This document shows, one piece after another, positions 17,605 to 26,527 of a stretch of DNA of 64,000 bases (positions are counted from its first letter, which is position 1; every line of letters begins with the position of its first letter). This DNA comes from Lachnospiraceae bacterium (GTDB lineage Bacteria > Bacillota > Clostridia > Lachnospirales > Lachnospiraceae), in contig JAAUZD010000015.1 of assembly GCA_014804785.1 (NCBI GenBank), positions 126,945 to 190,944 of the forward strand, written 5' to 3'. Under the pieces are notes generated by a model. It was given only the letters and a program-made list of their open reading frames with translations, did not search any database and was not told the DNA's origin. The translations under genes and the position numbers were made by a program.

Positions 17605-19743
17605 CTATTCATTCTCTTTTATTTCTCCCGTAGCATCATCTAACCGAAATTCTCTTTCTCCCTGTTCCTGCTCCAAACAGATTACATGATAAAGCTTTCC
17701 GTCCTGCCCTATCATGCCATCATAATAAAGGTAATCTCCTGCCCATTCTTCCGACTCAGTCTCCGCCTTCTTTTGGGTTTCGGGAAAAACATAATAATAA
17801 TCCGGAAGCGTCACGCCCAGTAAGAGTTCATGCCCCTCCTTCTGCCATTTGGCATAGGGCAGCTTTTCCTGCACTGCCAAAGACACATCTTCCACTGCTG
17901 CTTCGAGGACACGGTCAAGCGCTTCCCCTGAGGTAATTTGTGACTCTATTTTCTGTTCGTGAATATAATAAGACATATGGAACAGGTCGATTTCCGGAAA
18001 CGCCTTGTGCGTTACATGCTCTGAATCCGCTAAGTCCACACGAACCATGCGGTATCCGTCCATGGCAATTGCATAGCGCTTCCATGTACCGGTACGCTCG
18101 TCTTGAATCCGCACATCATAACCGTCTGCGTAATTGCAGTCATCTACGCTTATCTGCTTTACCAGACTTAAACTTCCGTTACGATATTCGTATATTTCTT
18201 TCTGTACTGTGCCGGAACTGCTTCCCCATCCCTCTTTGATTATTAGATAACCATCCTGCATAAAAACACCATAGTAAGGGTCTCCGCGCATTCCGCCGCT
18301 CCAACTGCTGCTAATCTGCGGCGTGTCCGCCTGCTCTACCCATGAACCGTCCTTTTGCTGTAATAAAATGAACAAACGGCGATCCTGCTCATATATTTCA
18401 AAAGCAGCGCTGTCCACCACAAAAGCAATATCCTGACGCCCGTCATTATTCAAATCGCCCTGAATGAAATCAATACATTCAAACTCTATCGCCTCGGGAT
18501 AATGCTCCGCAAGCCAGTCTGCTATAAATGCCTTCTCCTCGTCCGATACCCCCCTGCCTGTATATAAAAGCATCGGAACATCAAAAAGCGGCTCTATGCT
18601 TTTTACCGGATTGCCGAACACTGCCACATACATCAGTTCATTATTTCCAGCAAGCGGCGACAAATCTTCGATTTGGTTGTCCGAAATTCCCACCTGATTG
18701 AGATGCGGAAGCTTCGCAAGCACAGAAATATCTTGAATCTCATTTCCATCCAGTGCCAAATCAAACAAATTACTCATGTTTTCAATCACGGAGATATCGC
18801 TGATTCTGTTTTCGGACAAGCCCAGACGCTCCAGCTTGTCAAGGTCCGCAAGCGGAGTGATATCCGTAACAGCATTGCCGTTTAAGTTCACGCCACGAAG
18901 CTCCGTTAATCCGCTCAAAAAGCCGATATCTTCAATACCGCAATACTGCATCCCTAAATCCTGCATTTTAGTGAGTGTTCCCACTGCCTCAATATTCTTT
19001 GCATTCTCATTGCCGGAAATCGACAGTTCCACCAACTCCGGAAGCTTCTCCAATACCGCCAGATCCTCTATAGGAGTTTCATACAGGGACAAACACTGTA
19101 GCTGCGGCATTTTTCCTAAAAACGAAAAGTCCTCTATCGTGCATTGTATCAGGAACAGTTCTGTTATTGTGCTCATCTCACCCAGAAAGGAAAGGTCAAC
19201 CTGTTCGTCCTTTCCATAGCTGATATAAAGATTTTCCAGCTGTGATAACTGTGCAATAGGCGTAAAATCCGCAATAACGGAATCATCCCATTGATCGATA
19301 TCGATCACAAGCATCTTCAAATTCGGAAGGAGCGACAAGGATTCCAACGAATAAATCGCATTGCCATACGCTGCTTCTTTAAGCACAATGCCCTCACAGT
19401 TCTCCAGCTTTTGCAATACTGCTTCCGGTAAATCTTCTTCCTCAATATCAGTCCCGTAACGCACACGTTCCCGAAATCCTTCATCTTCTATAAGCAGTGC
19501 CAGCGCTTCATCGGCGTTTCCAGCTTCGGATAGATCCGGCATGATTGCAGTTTCCTCTGTCCCGGCAGTTATCTCCTCTGCTTCTTTCGTTTCTGCCGTT
19601 TCGTCCACAGTTTCAGACAGCGTTACAACTTTATCCTGCGGCGGCTCCATTTGCTGTCCGCATGCGCAAAAAAACGTGCTGCACAACACGGCACAGAAAA
19701 ATAATATGAATTTGTAATTGTACTTAAATTGATTGCTTTTCAT
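17605..19743 (-). CDS. Leucine-rich-repeat (internalin-type) lipoprotein
   Basis: 712 residues from MKSNQFKYNY, chosen because AGGATGGGAG lies just upstream and a lipoprotein signal follows (hydrophobic FILFFCAVLCSTFF, then CACG). The frame stays open further upstream but that part is a gene scar. Residues about 90-420 contain some fourteen 22-residue leucine-rich repeats of the LSxLTxLxxLxLxxNxIxDIxPL type. After them come an FG-GAP/VCBS-like segment (DLNNDGRQDIAFVVD) and a C-terminal domain of unknown type. It is likely displayed on the outer face of the membrane for binding or sensing. It is monocistronic as far as I can see. Confidence 0.85.
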   Translation of the reverse strand: MKSNQFKYNYKFILFFCAVLCSTFFCACGQQMEPPQDKVVTLSETVDETAETKEAEEITAGTEETAIMPDLSEAGNADEALALLIEDEGFRERVRYGTDIEEEDLPEAVLQKLENCEGIVLKEAAYGNAIYSLESLSLLPNLKMLVIDIDQWDDSVIADFTPIAQLSQLENLYISYGKDEQVDLSFLGEMSTITELFLIQCTIEDFSFLGKMPQLQCLSLYETPIEDLAVLEKLPELVELSISGNENAKNIEAVGTLTKMQDLGMQYCGIEDIGFLSGLTELRGVNLNGNAVTDITPLADLDKLERLGLSENRISDISVIENMSNLFDLALDGNEIQDISVLAKLPHLNQVGISDNQIEDLSPLAGNNELMYVAVFGNPVKSIEPLFDVPMLLYTGRGVSDEEKAFIADWLAEHYPEAIEFECIDFIQGDLNNDGRQDIAFVVDSAAFEIYEQDRRLFILLQQKDGSWVEQADTPQISSSWSGGMRGDPYYGVFMQDGYLIIKEGWGSSSGTVQKEIYEYRNGSLSLVKQISVDDCNYADGYDVRIQDERTGTWKRYAIAMDGYRMVRVDLADSEHVTHKAFPEIDLFHMSYYIHEQKIESQITSGEALDRVLEAAVEDVSLAVQEKLPYAKWQKEGHELLLGVTLPDYYYVFPETQKKAETESEEWAGDYLYYDGMIGQDGKLYHVICLEQEQGEREFRLDDATGEIKENE

Positions 19744-19804
19744 TTTCTCCCATCCTGTTTTCCCGCAAGGCAACTGCCATCTTTCTTGCGTGCATTTTCT
19801 TGAA

Positions 19805-20046
19805 TTATTTGGAGGACTCATGCCCTCTTGCAGTCCGAAGAACCAAATCCACTGCCGCTTCGCATGTATGGGCATATTTTCGGAAGTCTGTGCTGTCCGT
19901 ATAGCCTGCCATGCGAAGCCTATTGGCCAAAAGTTCTTGAAACGCCGTCGCAAATGCCTCATAGGCAGCCTGATTGCAGACATCATAGCCTTCAGGCAGG
20001 ATAGCGCATTGGAGCAAATTGTCAACGACACAGACGAGTCAAACAA
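19805..20046 (-). pseudogene. Scar: remnant of a carboxypeptidase gene pair fused by deletion
   Basis: The minus strand first encodes a segment close to the 244-residue membrane protein at 32742-33476 (shared QAAYEAFA.AFQ.LLA.RLRMAGYT). It then runs straight into the C-terminal tail of the carboxypeptidase at 31225-32679 (SEN[ML]PIHAEAAVD and RTAR). The frame breaks between the pieces. Since the two intact genes lie in the same order, a deletion inside a second copy of the pair explains this. The remainder of 19744-20064 shows nothing else. Confidence 0.7.
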
Positions 20047-20064
20047 TAAACACCTACATTTAAC

Positions 20065-21933
20065 TCATTGCTTAAAAATATCCGCAAACCATTCATAAGG
20101 AATCTCAAATGTAGGACTGCCGCTGGCACCTGGCTGAATCTCATATCTTTCATAACATAATACAATTCCGTCTGGTGTCAGGTAACATCTCAAATCTCCA
20201 AAATTTTTCACCAACACATTGTTATCAAATGCATCGTTCCACCAATCCATGCCTTTCATCTCACAATACTTATAGATTGCACCTGTCAGACGCTTCATGT
20301 AAATACTCTCTTCCACCGTAAAAAGATCATCCATATGCAGCATAAGTCCCGTTTCACGATCAAAAATTAAGGGCAGTGAATTTCTCCACTCTCTCATTCC
20401 GCCCTCATAGCCTCCTCTGGAATAATACATAGAAATGTAGGTTTCACCTATATACAAGCGGCTGTACCCATGCTGTCTGCACCATGAGATACATTTATCC
20501 TTATCCCGCTCACTGATCTCCTGAAAAAAGGAATCTTTATCTTCTAATGCAAGTTCCAACAGCTTTTCCATCTGTTGGTTTAACTGTTCATAGGAAGTAA
20601 GTTCAGAATTAAATTTAGGAAGCGTAATACTGAAGTCTCCATAAGTAGATCCATCTTCCCTTGTCCCAAAAGATTCTTCATAGTGGAACTCTCCATCTGC
20701 ATCCAGATACTGCCCTGCATTCTCATCCGTTCTTCCCGGATAATAAAAATTAGTTTCATACAAAAGAGATGTATCCAATACCAACTCCTCCGCCGTCAAA
20801 GGTTCCATGTCCTCAAATACAATAAATGTTTCTCCATCCAAAATATGCCAAAGGACACCCTTACTTTCAGATTCATAGTATTTTGCAAACACCTGCCCGT
20901 TTACCAGAAAGATACCTCTGTTATAGCTCCCAACATGCCAAGAATAAGTATCTTTCCTGTCCTGACCGCCGTACTCTAAAGCTTTCTCCCTTTCTACCAA
21001 AAGGCTCTCTTCTCCCGTCGTTAGCTCTATCTTGCGTATTTCCTCTTCATTCATTACATATGCTTGTCCACGTGCTATCGTAAAACGCCACACATCCGAT
21101 GCCAGAATCTCTTCTTCTCCCTGCTCATCCAGACGTACCAACTGCTCCCGCTCCACGTCCACCCAATATAAATCTCCCTGATAGGGAAGTATATCCCATA
21201 TCCTGTCTTCTTTATGTAAGATTTTCTCCTCCTCTTTCCCATCCAAACTGCTTTTATAAAGTACATATCCCACGCCTTCTTCATAGACCATATAATAAAT
21301 CCATTCCCCATCCGTCATAAACTCCATACATAACTTGGGAATCAACAACTCGCAGCCACTTCCATCCAAATTCATGGAGTAAAGATACCTGTCATCCTCT
21401 GCTGCATCCTCCGTCAGTTGATAAAACGGATCATATTCCCTGTCGTAAACAGAACGAAAATAAATCTTATCCTCCAAAACCACCAGTTCCTGCATGGGAA
21501 AATCAGAAAGTTTCTTAAGTCCGCTTCCATCCGTCCCCACACAGTAAAGTGTCCTGCTATCACTGACATTGATAAAATAGACCTGATCCTCTCTGACATA
21601 GATAGAGCCCGGAATCTGATCAGCCACAATCTCTACAGGCATTCCGGTCCCTTTCGTGCGGCATAAGGAATAATTTTCTGTCTGACTTCTGAAATAATAA
21701 TATCCGTCCGCATAAGTTATATTATTTCCCTGATTCAGATTTTGAATGCACTGCACATAAAACTCATCATCACTGCACACTATTTGTGATTCTTCTTCTA
21801 TCTGCAATTTCTCCTTCAACTGCTTTTCCTCTTGCAAGTTTGACTCCGGTTCTGTGCTTACTCCCGCACTGCATCCTGCCATTAACAACAGAATACCTAG
21901 TCCCATGCATATTTTCACTCTGTCTACTCCCAT
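20065..21933 (-). CDS. DUF5050/DUF3298-like lipoprotein
   Basis: 622 residues from MGVDRVKICM, which has GAGGTG six bases upstream and leads into a lipobox (LLLMAGC). Residues about 65-390 contain repeating YADGYYYFR, VYFINVSD, KIYFRSVYD, WIYYMVYEE elements every 40-50 residues, as in DUF5050 beta-propeller-like domains. The C-terminal 220 residues match the DUF4163/DUF3298 (RsiV-type) pattern, with LPLIFDRETGLMLHMDDLF and FEIPYEWFADIF at the end. It is anchored outside the membrane and probably binds a ligand or wall component. A triplicated ATGCATCATT element lies upstream. Confidence 0.8.
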   Translation of the reverse strand: MGVDRVKICMGLGILLLMAGCSAGVSTEPESNLQEEKQLKEKLQIEEESQIVCSDDEFYVQCIQNLNQGNNITYADGYYYFRSQTENYSLCRTKGTGMPVEIVADQIPGSIYVREDQVYFINVSDSRTLYCVGTDGSGLKKLSDFPMQELVVLEDKIYFRSVYDREYDPFYQLTEDAAEDDRYLYSMNLDGSGCELLIPKLCMEFMTDGEWIYYMVYEEGVGYVLYKSSLDGKEEEKILHKEDRIWDILPYQGDLYWVDVEREQLVRLDEQGEEEILASDVWRFTIARGQAYVMNEEEIRKIELTTGEESLLVEREKALEYGGQDRKDTYSWHVGSYNRGIFLVNGQVFAKYYESESKGVLWHILDGETFIVFEDMEPLTAEELVLDTSLLYETNFYYPGRTDENAGQYLDADGEFHYEESFGTREDGSTYGDFSITLPKFNSELTSYEQLNQQMEKLLELALEDKDSFFQEISERDKDKCISWCRQHGYSRLYIGETYISMYYSRGGYEGGMREWRNSLPLIFDRETGLMLHMDDLFTVEESIYMKRLTGAIYKYCEMKGMDWWNDAFDNNVLVKNFGDLRCYLTPDGIVLCYERYEIQPGASGSPTFEIPYEWFADIFKQ

Positions 21934-22003
21934 GCGCATCACCTCAAATATCATATTTACTTTTTGAAAATCCGTTTCACACATATATTTAGGATAACGC
22001 ATG

Positions 22004-22048
22004 AATGCATCATTTTCCCATCAACAATGCATCATTTTTGCATCATTT
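22004..22048. repeat. Three short direct repeats upstream of the DUF5050 lipoprotein gene
   Basis: AATGCATCATTTT occurs at 22004-22016 and 22026-22038, and a third, shorter copy (TGCATCATTT) at 22039-22048. Their location about 70-115 bases before the start codon fits an operator, but no regulator is known. Confidence 0.4.
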
Positions 22049-22119
22049 CACAGAATTGCTTCTATTCTGCGGAAAAGAAGTCACTACACTTTCCAAAACT
22101 GCCTGATTGTCCGCATATA

Positions 22120-22406
22120 TTAAACGGCTAAGTTTACAACAAAGCCCGTTATCAGAGAAAACACCATTACAAAAGCAAGGTACAAAATAAACCGTTTAAT
22201 GCCGAGGGCACTTGCTGCAAAAATCCCCACAATTCCAAGCCTCTTTTCCCCCATAGAGCGAAAAGCATTGTGAATGTGATCTTTAAAAACACAGACACAA
22301 CGCTTCCCAACACCATGCCAAATATCCAATACCGGAATATCTGCTCAAACTGAATACTGAAATAATACCAGAAATAAATCATCTCACGTTTTGCTATCTC
22401 AATCAT
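22120..22406 (-). pseudogene. Degraded permease (ArsP/UPF0718-like)
   Basis: The first part reads MIEIAKREMIYFWYYFSIQF.QIF.YW..GM.LGSVVSVF, the usual N terminus of this permease family. The frame then shifts around 22280-22290. The other frame continues as KDHIHNAFRSMGEKRLGIVGIFAASALGI and jumps directly to a last membrane helix (ILYLAFVMVFSLITGFVVN). About 300 residues of the usual protein are missing, so this is a frameshifted internal-deletion derivative. The family assignment is from memory of the N-terminal pattern. Confidence 0.6.
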
Positions 22407-22705
22407 CTATAATCACCAACTTGTATTCCCGGCTGCCAAGTCCGATCTTTTCTGCCTGTTCCAGCGTATGCAGTCCATTGCGGGACTCAATACGGTTTAG
22501 CAGGGATTGTCCGTCCTCTGCCAGGGATTCGAGAAAAGCATCCTGATCACCGCCCCACATAATTTTCCGTAAGATTATCCCCACCTTCCACATCGAGAGT
22601 CATAGAACTATTTTCGTCCATTATATCTACATCCGCAATGGCGGTATACCATGATCCTCCGCCACCTGATAGTGCATTGCCGTATTGGACCGGGAACCAC
22701 CATCT
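22399..22705 (-). pseudogene. Unrecognised coding remnant in two frames
   Basis: One frame (22399-22593) carries FLESLAEDGQSLLNRIESRN then GLHTLEQAEKIGLGSREYKL before a stop. Further upstream another frame reads GGGGSWYTAIADVDIMDENS and continues with SMTLDVEGGDN. Both look like folded-protein sequence, but no single frame joins them and there is no start with a ribosome site. Its first part overlaps the permease scar. I do not recognise the family. Confidence 0.35.
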
Positions 22706-22708
22706 TTC

Positions 22709-23461
22709 TTATTTCAAACGACCATAGGTAGCATCATCCACTGCTTCCAGCCACTCATTAGAAGCGTCCGCGCCGGGAACCTCAACCGCCAGATGGGAAA
22801 ACCAGCTATCCGGCGCGGCACCATGCCAATGCTTCACACCTACCGGAATATTAACCACATCCCCCGGATGCAGTTCCTGCGCTTCCTTTCCCCATTCCTG
22901 ATAAAACCCACGTCCGCCTACACATACCAGAATCTGTCCTCCGCCGGATGCCGCATGATGGATATGCCAGTTATTGCGGCATCCCGGTTCAAATGTGACA
23001 TTAAAAATTCCAACCTGCTCTGTGGACAACGGCGCCAGATAGCTCTGCCCGGTAAAATATCTCGCGAATCCGTCATTCGGGTTTCCAACCGGAAACAGCA
23101 TACTTTTTTCATGCGCTTCCTTCGTGCCGTCCACGGGAGTATCCTCCGTCCAGACCTCCTTCGCCATGCGGAAAGCCGCCCACGCTTTCGGCCAGCCTGC
23201 ATAAAAAGCTGCATGGGTCAAAATTTCTGCAATTTCTTCTTTTGTGATCCCGTTATTCTTGGCACTTATCAAATGAAACTGAAATGAGGAATCCACCAGC
23301 CCCTGAGCCATTAAAGATACCACCGTCACAAGTGATCTGTCCCTTAATGAAAGCTTTTCCTCCCTGTTCCATACCTCACCGAACAGTACATCATCATTTA
23401 ACTGTGCGAATTTCGGAGCAAACGCTCCAAGTTGATCCCTTCCTGCTGTCTGCTTTACCAT
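22709..23461 (-). CDS. Carboxymuconolactone-decarboxylase/cupin two-domain protein
   Basis: 250 residues. Residues about 10-110 are a CMD (AhpD-like) domain (RDRSLVTVVSLMAQGL ... EIAEILTHAAFYAGWPKAW). Residues about 140-235 are a cupin with the metal ligands of NWHIHHAASGGGQI and HPGDVVNIPVGVKHWHG. Such fusions are small-molecule or redox enzymes of mostly unknown substrate. A strong AGGAGG site precedes the ATG. It lies 12 bases after the aldo/keto reductase stop, so they form an operon. A decayed paralogue is at 57121-57419. Confidence 0.92.
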   Translation of the reverse strand: MVKQTAGRDQLGAFAPKFAQLNDDVLFGEVWNREEKLSLRDRSLVTVVSLMAQGLVDSSFQFHLISAKNNGITKEEIAEILTHAAFYAGWPKAWAAFRMAKEVWTEDTPVDGTKEAHEKSMLFPVGNPNDGFARYFTGQSYLAPLSTEQVGIFNVTFEPGCRNNWHIHHAASGGGQILVCVGGRGFYQEWGKEAQELHPGDVVNIPVGVKHWHGAAPDSWFSHLAVEVPGADASNEWLEAVDDATYGRLK

Positions 23462-23473
23462 CTTTTTTTCCTC

Positions 23474-24511
23474 CTATATTTTTTGATTTCCGGTAGACCA
23501 TACATGCTTCTCTTTAGCCGCCGCTGCGGTATTCTGTGCCATAACACCCACAAGCGCATGGGGAACATACGGTTCCTCCAGATATGCGGTTTCTTCTTCT
23601 GAAAGAACAAAGTCCACAGCCTTTGCCGCACCCTCAATATGATGCAGTTTTGTTGCTCCTACAACGGGGGCAGTCACCTTTGCCAGAAGCCATGCAAGGG
23701 AAATCTCCGTCATGGATACCTCATGTTTTGCTGCCAGTTCTGCCACACGTCCTATAACAACACCATCCTGCTTTGCAGTCGCATCATATTTGAATTTCGC
23801 ATAACTGTCTTCTTTAAGACGCTTTGATGTTTCACCGGGAGACTTCGATAAACGCCCGCCGGCAAGGGCGCTGTAAGGTGTCATGGCAATGTTATCTTCC
23901 ATGCACAATTTCGCCATCTCCCTTTCCTCCTCACGGAAGATCAGGTTGTAATGCCCCTGAATGGAAACAAACTTTGCAAAGCCCTCTCTTTCTGCCAGTG
24001 CGTTCGCCTTCGCAAGCTGCCATGCAAAACAGTTGGAAATGCCGATATACCTTGCTTTCCCCGCCTTGACAATATTGTTCAGTCCCTCCATGATGTCATA
24101 AAGCGGTGTCTGGTAATCCCACATATGGTAAATGTATAGATCCACATAATCCATGCCGAGATTGGCAAGGCTTTTATTTATCATACGCTCAATATGCTGC
24201 TGTCCTGTGATTCCAGCCACAATGTCATCCTGTGTGCGGGGCAGGAATTTTGTCGCCACGATTACCTTGTCCCGCTTTGCAAAATCCCTTAATGCCCTGC
24301 CCACATACTGCTCACTGGTGCCGCTCTGGTATCCGATTGCCGTGTCAAAGAAATTAACTCCAAGTTCAAGTCCCCGCTTTATGATCTCACGGGAATGTTC
24401 CTCATCAATTGTCCACGAATGTTGCCCGTTTGCAGCATCGCCAAATCCCATGCATCCCATACAGATACGGGATACGTTCAGATCTGAATTCCCCAGTTTT
24501 GTATACTGCAT
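23474..24511 (-). CDS. Aldo/keto reductase
   Basis: 345 residues from MQYTKLGNSDLNVSRICMG, with CGAGGAGG nine bases upstream; the longer frame adds an unrelated N terminus. The catalytic tetrad is visible: Asp and Tyr in NFFDTAIGYQ, Lys in VIVATKF, His in YIYHMWD. The NADP-binding C-terminal part contains SWLLAKVTAPVVGATK. It reduces an unknown carbonyl substrate. Operon with the CMD-cupin protein downstream. Confidence 0.93.
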   Translation of the reverse strand: MQYTKLGNSDLNVSRICMGCMGFGDAANGQHSWTIDEEHSREIIKRGLELGVNFFDTAIGYQSGTSEQYVGRALRDFAKRDKVIVATKFLPRTQDDIVAGITGQQHIERMINKSLANLGMDYVDLYIYHMWDYQTPLYDIMEGLNNIVKAGKARYIGISNCFAWQLAKANALAEREGFAKFVSIQGHYNLIFREEEREMAKLCMEDNIAMTPYSALAGGRLSKSPGETSKRLKEDSYAKFKYDATAKQDGVVIGRVAELAAKHEVSMTEISLAWLLAKVTAPVVGATKLHHIEGAAKAVDFVLSEEETAYLEEPYVPHALVGVMAQNTAAAAKEKHVWSTGNQKI

Positions 24512-24589
24512 ATTTTCCTCCTCGAAATCATTTATTTGTTTCAAGCCACCCTGCTTTCTGCATCGTCTGCCACCGCGCAATGCACAAAT

Positions 24590-25207
24590 TTAACATCCAA
24601 AATCTAATTGAACCAATTTCTTTCCGTTTGGTAATGGATGTTCCATCTGTGCTATTAGCTTATATTTAATATCTTCCAAAGTTTGAATCAATGAATTTTC
24701 TTCCATTTGGTGATGAACTTTATCAAGGTCATCAAATGCATGGATATATGGCGAATCGGATACCCAACTGTCATCCGCATTTATCTGAATAATACATGAA
24801 ACATACTTGGGCTGTACTTGTTCAACTGCTTTTTGAAAACAATCATATCCGATGTATTCAATTAACAGATTGGCAACCAATAATTCTGCATTTGGCAGCT
24901 TATTTGTTTCCTCAATCAGATTTAACTGTATACATTCCAATATATCTGAAATATCTGTATATCTTTCTTTAACTGCCTTTAAATACTCTTCGTTAATATC
25001 AATACCATATAGTTTTTGAAATTTGTTCCTGTCAATGTGTTCCAGACCATTACCGCCGGCAATCCCTAAAATCATAACAGAATTTGCTGGATAAGCATTA
25101 AACTGACCTTTCATCATTTGGTTCAAGGTCTGTAATTGCATAACAGAATCCAATTTCATGTGATTTTCATAATCAGATAATGATATTTCTTCCCATGGAT
25201 TAACCAT
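24590..25207 (-). CDS. Class I SAM-dependent methyltransferase-like protein
   Basis: 205 residues from MVNPWEEISLSDYENHM, with GAGGGGGA upstream. Motif I is MILGIAGGNGLEH (about 45-57), followed by an acidic residue in LYGIDINEEYL, which together form the SAM-binding loop of a Rossmann methyltransferase. Substrate unknown. The N-terminal W.EI.L..YE.HM pattern is common in clostridial methyltransferases. Confidence 0.8.
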   Translation of the reverse strand: MVNPWEEISLSDYENHMKLDSVMQLQTLNQMMKGQFNAYPANSVMILGIAGGNGLEHIDRNKFQKLYGIDINEEYLKAVKERYTDISDILECIQLNLIEETNKLPNAELLVANLLIEYIGYDCFQKAVEQVQPKYVSCIIQINADDSWVSDSPYIHAFDDLDKVHHQMEENSLIQTLEDIKYKLIAQMEHPLPNGKKLVQLDFGC

Positions 25208-25271
25208 TGCATCCCCCTCTTCAATCTCAAGTTTGTTTTTCAACATTTTTGTACATTATGCTTTTCCGTTC

Positions 25272-25400
25272 CTAATCATCAAGAATATTTCCGTCAATGG
25301 ATATGGTTATGGTTTGCCACGGAATGAATTTCCCGCTCTCCTGCAGGGCTTTCTTTGCCGCCATCTCAAGCCCGCCGCAATCAGCATTATCGCCATCTTA
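25272..25400 (-). pseudogene. C-terminal fragment of an unrecognised protein
   Basis: Immediately past the sfsA stop the minus strand is open in the frame DNADCGGLEMAAKKALQESG followed by KFIPWQTITISIDGNILDD and a stop. It has protein-like amphipathic character, no start codon and no ribosome site. It looks like the end of a gene whose front was lost. A short similar ending (ITMDGN) occurs near 26220. Confidence 0.3.
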
Positions 25401-26150
25401 TAATCCGTCTATAATATTTTTGCATGATACAAGTTCAACTCCGTCTTTAGCAAATTTCATTGATATCTCATATGCCTCAAGCCCTTTTTTCTTTGCTTCC
25501 TGCACTGCAGCAGACACTTCCGCATAATGTGTGCTTTTCTGCCTTTCCTTCGGCTCTGTTATTTCATACTGATAAACCGTAAGCAAAACAGCCCTTTCAT
25601 GTTCTTTCAATGAGCCAGCAAGTTCATTGATATGTTTCACAAACCTGTCCGTGGAAGAAAAAGGCGTTACCGGCTTTGTCTTTATATTGCTTCCATATTT
25701 CACCTGCAACGTCGTCAGCGGTGTCTTTACTTCTAGGTAAGTATCCCCAACCAGAAAATCTAATTTTGAAATCCCCAGGTTAACCTCTCTTCGGATCTCT
25801 GTATAATCAGACACTATTTCATCAAGCTGATGCGTTTCAAAGAAATATTCAACCAGCTTATTTGAAAATATCTGGTTTATGCCAATCCAGTTCTTATCCG
25901 GTTTATCCAGATTGTCAGCCGACACCGCTTCAACAGTATATGGCGTTTTGCGTTTTGGGTCTTTACTCTTTGATAATAAACAGGCTATATTCTTTGTTTC
26001 TATATCACCAATCCTGCCTGTCGTAGGGCAATGGCATGAAACTTCTTCCCCATCAATATCCACTATCATTGTAAACTGGCTTTTTCGTTTTACGATGATG
26101 CCTTCTATCAACTCATTTTCAAATGTATATTTCACCTTTATACACCTCAT
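25398..26150 (-). CDS. sfsA: SfsA-family DNA/RNA nuclease-like protein
   Basis: 250 residues, the usual SfsA size. N-terminal OB-like half with VKRKSQFTMIVDIDGEEVSCHCPTTGRI (shown here in pieces: KSQFTMIVDI, CHCPTTGRIGDI). The nuclease-like half carries KLDFLVGDTYLEVKTPL, with the Asp and Glu-x-Lys of a PD-(D/E)xK core. An alternative GTG at 26133-26135 has GAGGTG seven bases upstream and would give a start like most SfsA proteins, so the first five residues are uncertain. Historically linked to sugar fermentation regulation in E. coli; its role is unclear. Confidence 0.88.
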   Translation of the reverse strand: MRCIKVKYTFENELIEGIIVKRKSQFTMIVDIDGEEVSCHCPTTGRIGDIETKNIACLLSKSKDPKRKTPYTVEAVSADNLDKPDKNWIGINQIFSNKLVEYFFETHQLDEIVSDYTEIRREVNLGISKLDFLVGDTYLEVKTPLTTLQVKYGSNIKTKPVTPFSSTDRFVKHINELAGSLKEHERAVLLTVYQYEITEPKERQKSTHYAEVSAAVQEAKKKGLEAYEISMKFAKDGVELVSCKNIIDGL

Positions 26151-26527
26151 CTCTTTTTAACAGTTCCTGGCTGCCAGACGCTCTCAACATTGAAATTATA
26201 CCTCAATTCTTTACAAATTTCCATCCATAGTAATACGTACAGAATGATCTGGTGGTAGAAAAAATGCCCGATTCCAAGTTTCTCGTCCAGACAGAACGTT
26301 ACACTTTTTTAGAGTTGCTCCAGAATTCCGCTATGCCTGTTTTCACTACTGACTACTCCCGCAATGCGCCTCCTGACACTATCCCGTCCCATGCAGCAGT
26401 ACCCATCACAGACCCTGAGTTTAATGTCAGCTGCTATTTTCCTAAAGATGACCGCCTGCAACTGCAGACGGTCATTACTGTCATAACTGCGGTCAGGTTA
26501 CCACTGCCACAATATTCACGTCATAGC
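26151..26527. other. Intergenic region without a supportable gene
   Basis: A plus-strand open frame spans 26252-26620 but runs antisense through the oxidase end and has no ribosome site or recognisable motif. The only structure I see is the hairpin at 26447-26476 and a short coding-like tail near 26215-26260 on the minus strand. Confidence 0.4.
26447..26476 (-). terminator. Hairpin downstream of the multicopper oxidase
   Basis: GATGACCGCCTGCA and TGCAGACGGTCATT pair over 14 positions with one mismatch and a two-base loop, about 50 bases past the stop. The following minus-strand bases (CTTTAGG) are only weakly T-rich. Confidence 0.45.

Noticed and set aside
17605..20046. An 813-residue version of the leucine-rich-repeat protein
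   Set aside because: The extra 101 residues belong to a gene scar; the start at 19743 has a ribosome site and a lipoprotein signal.
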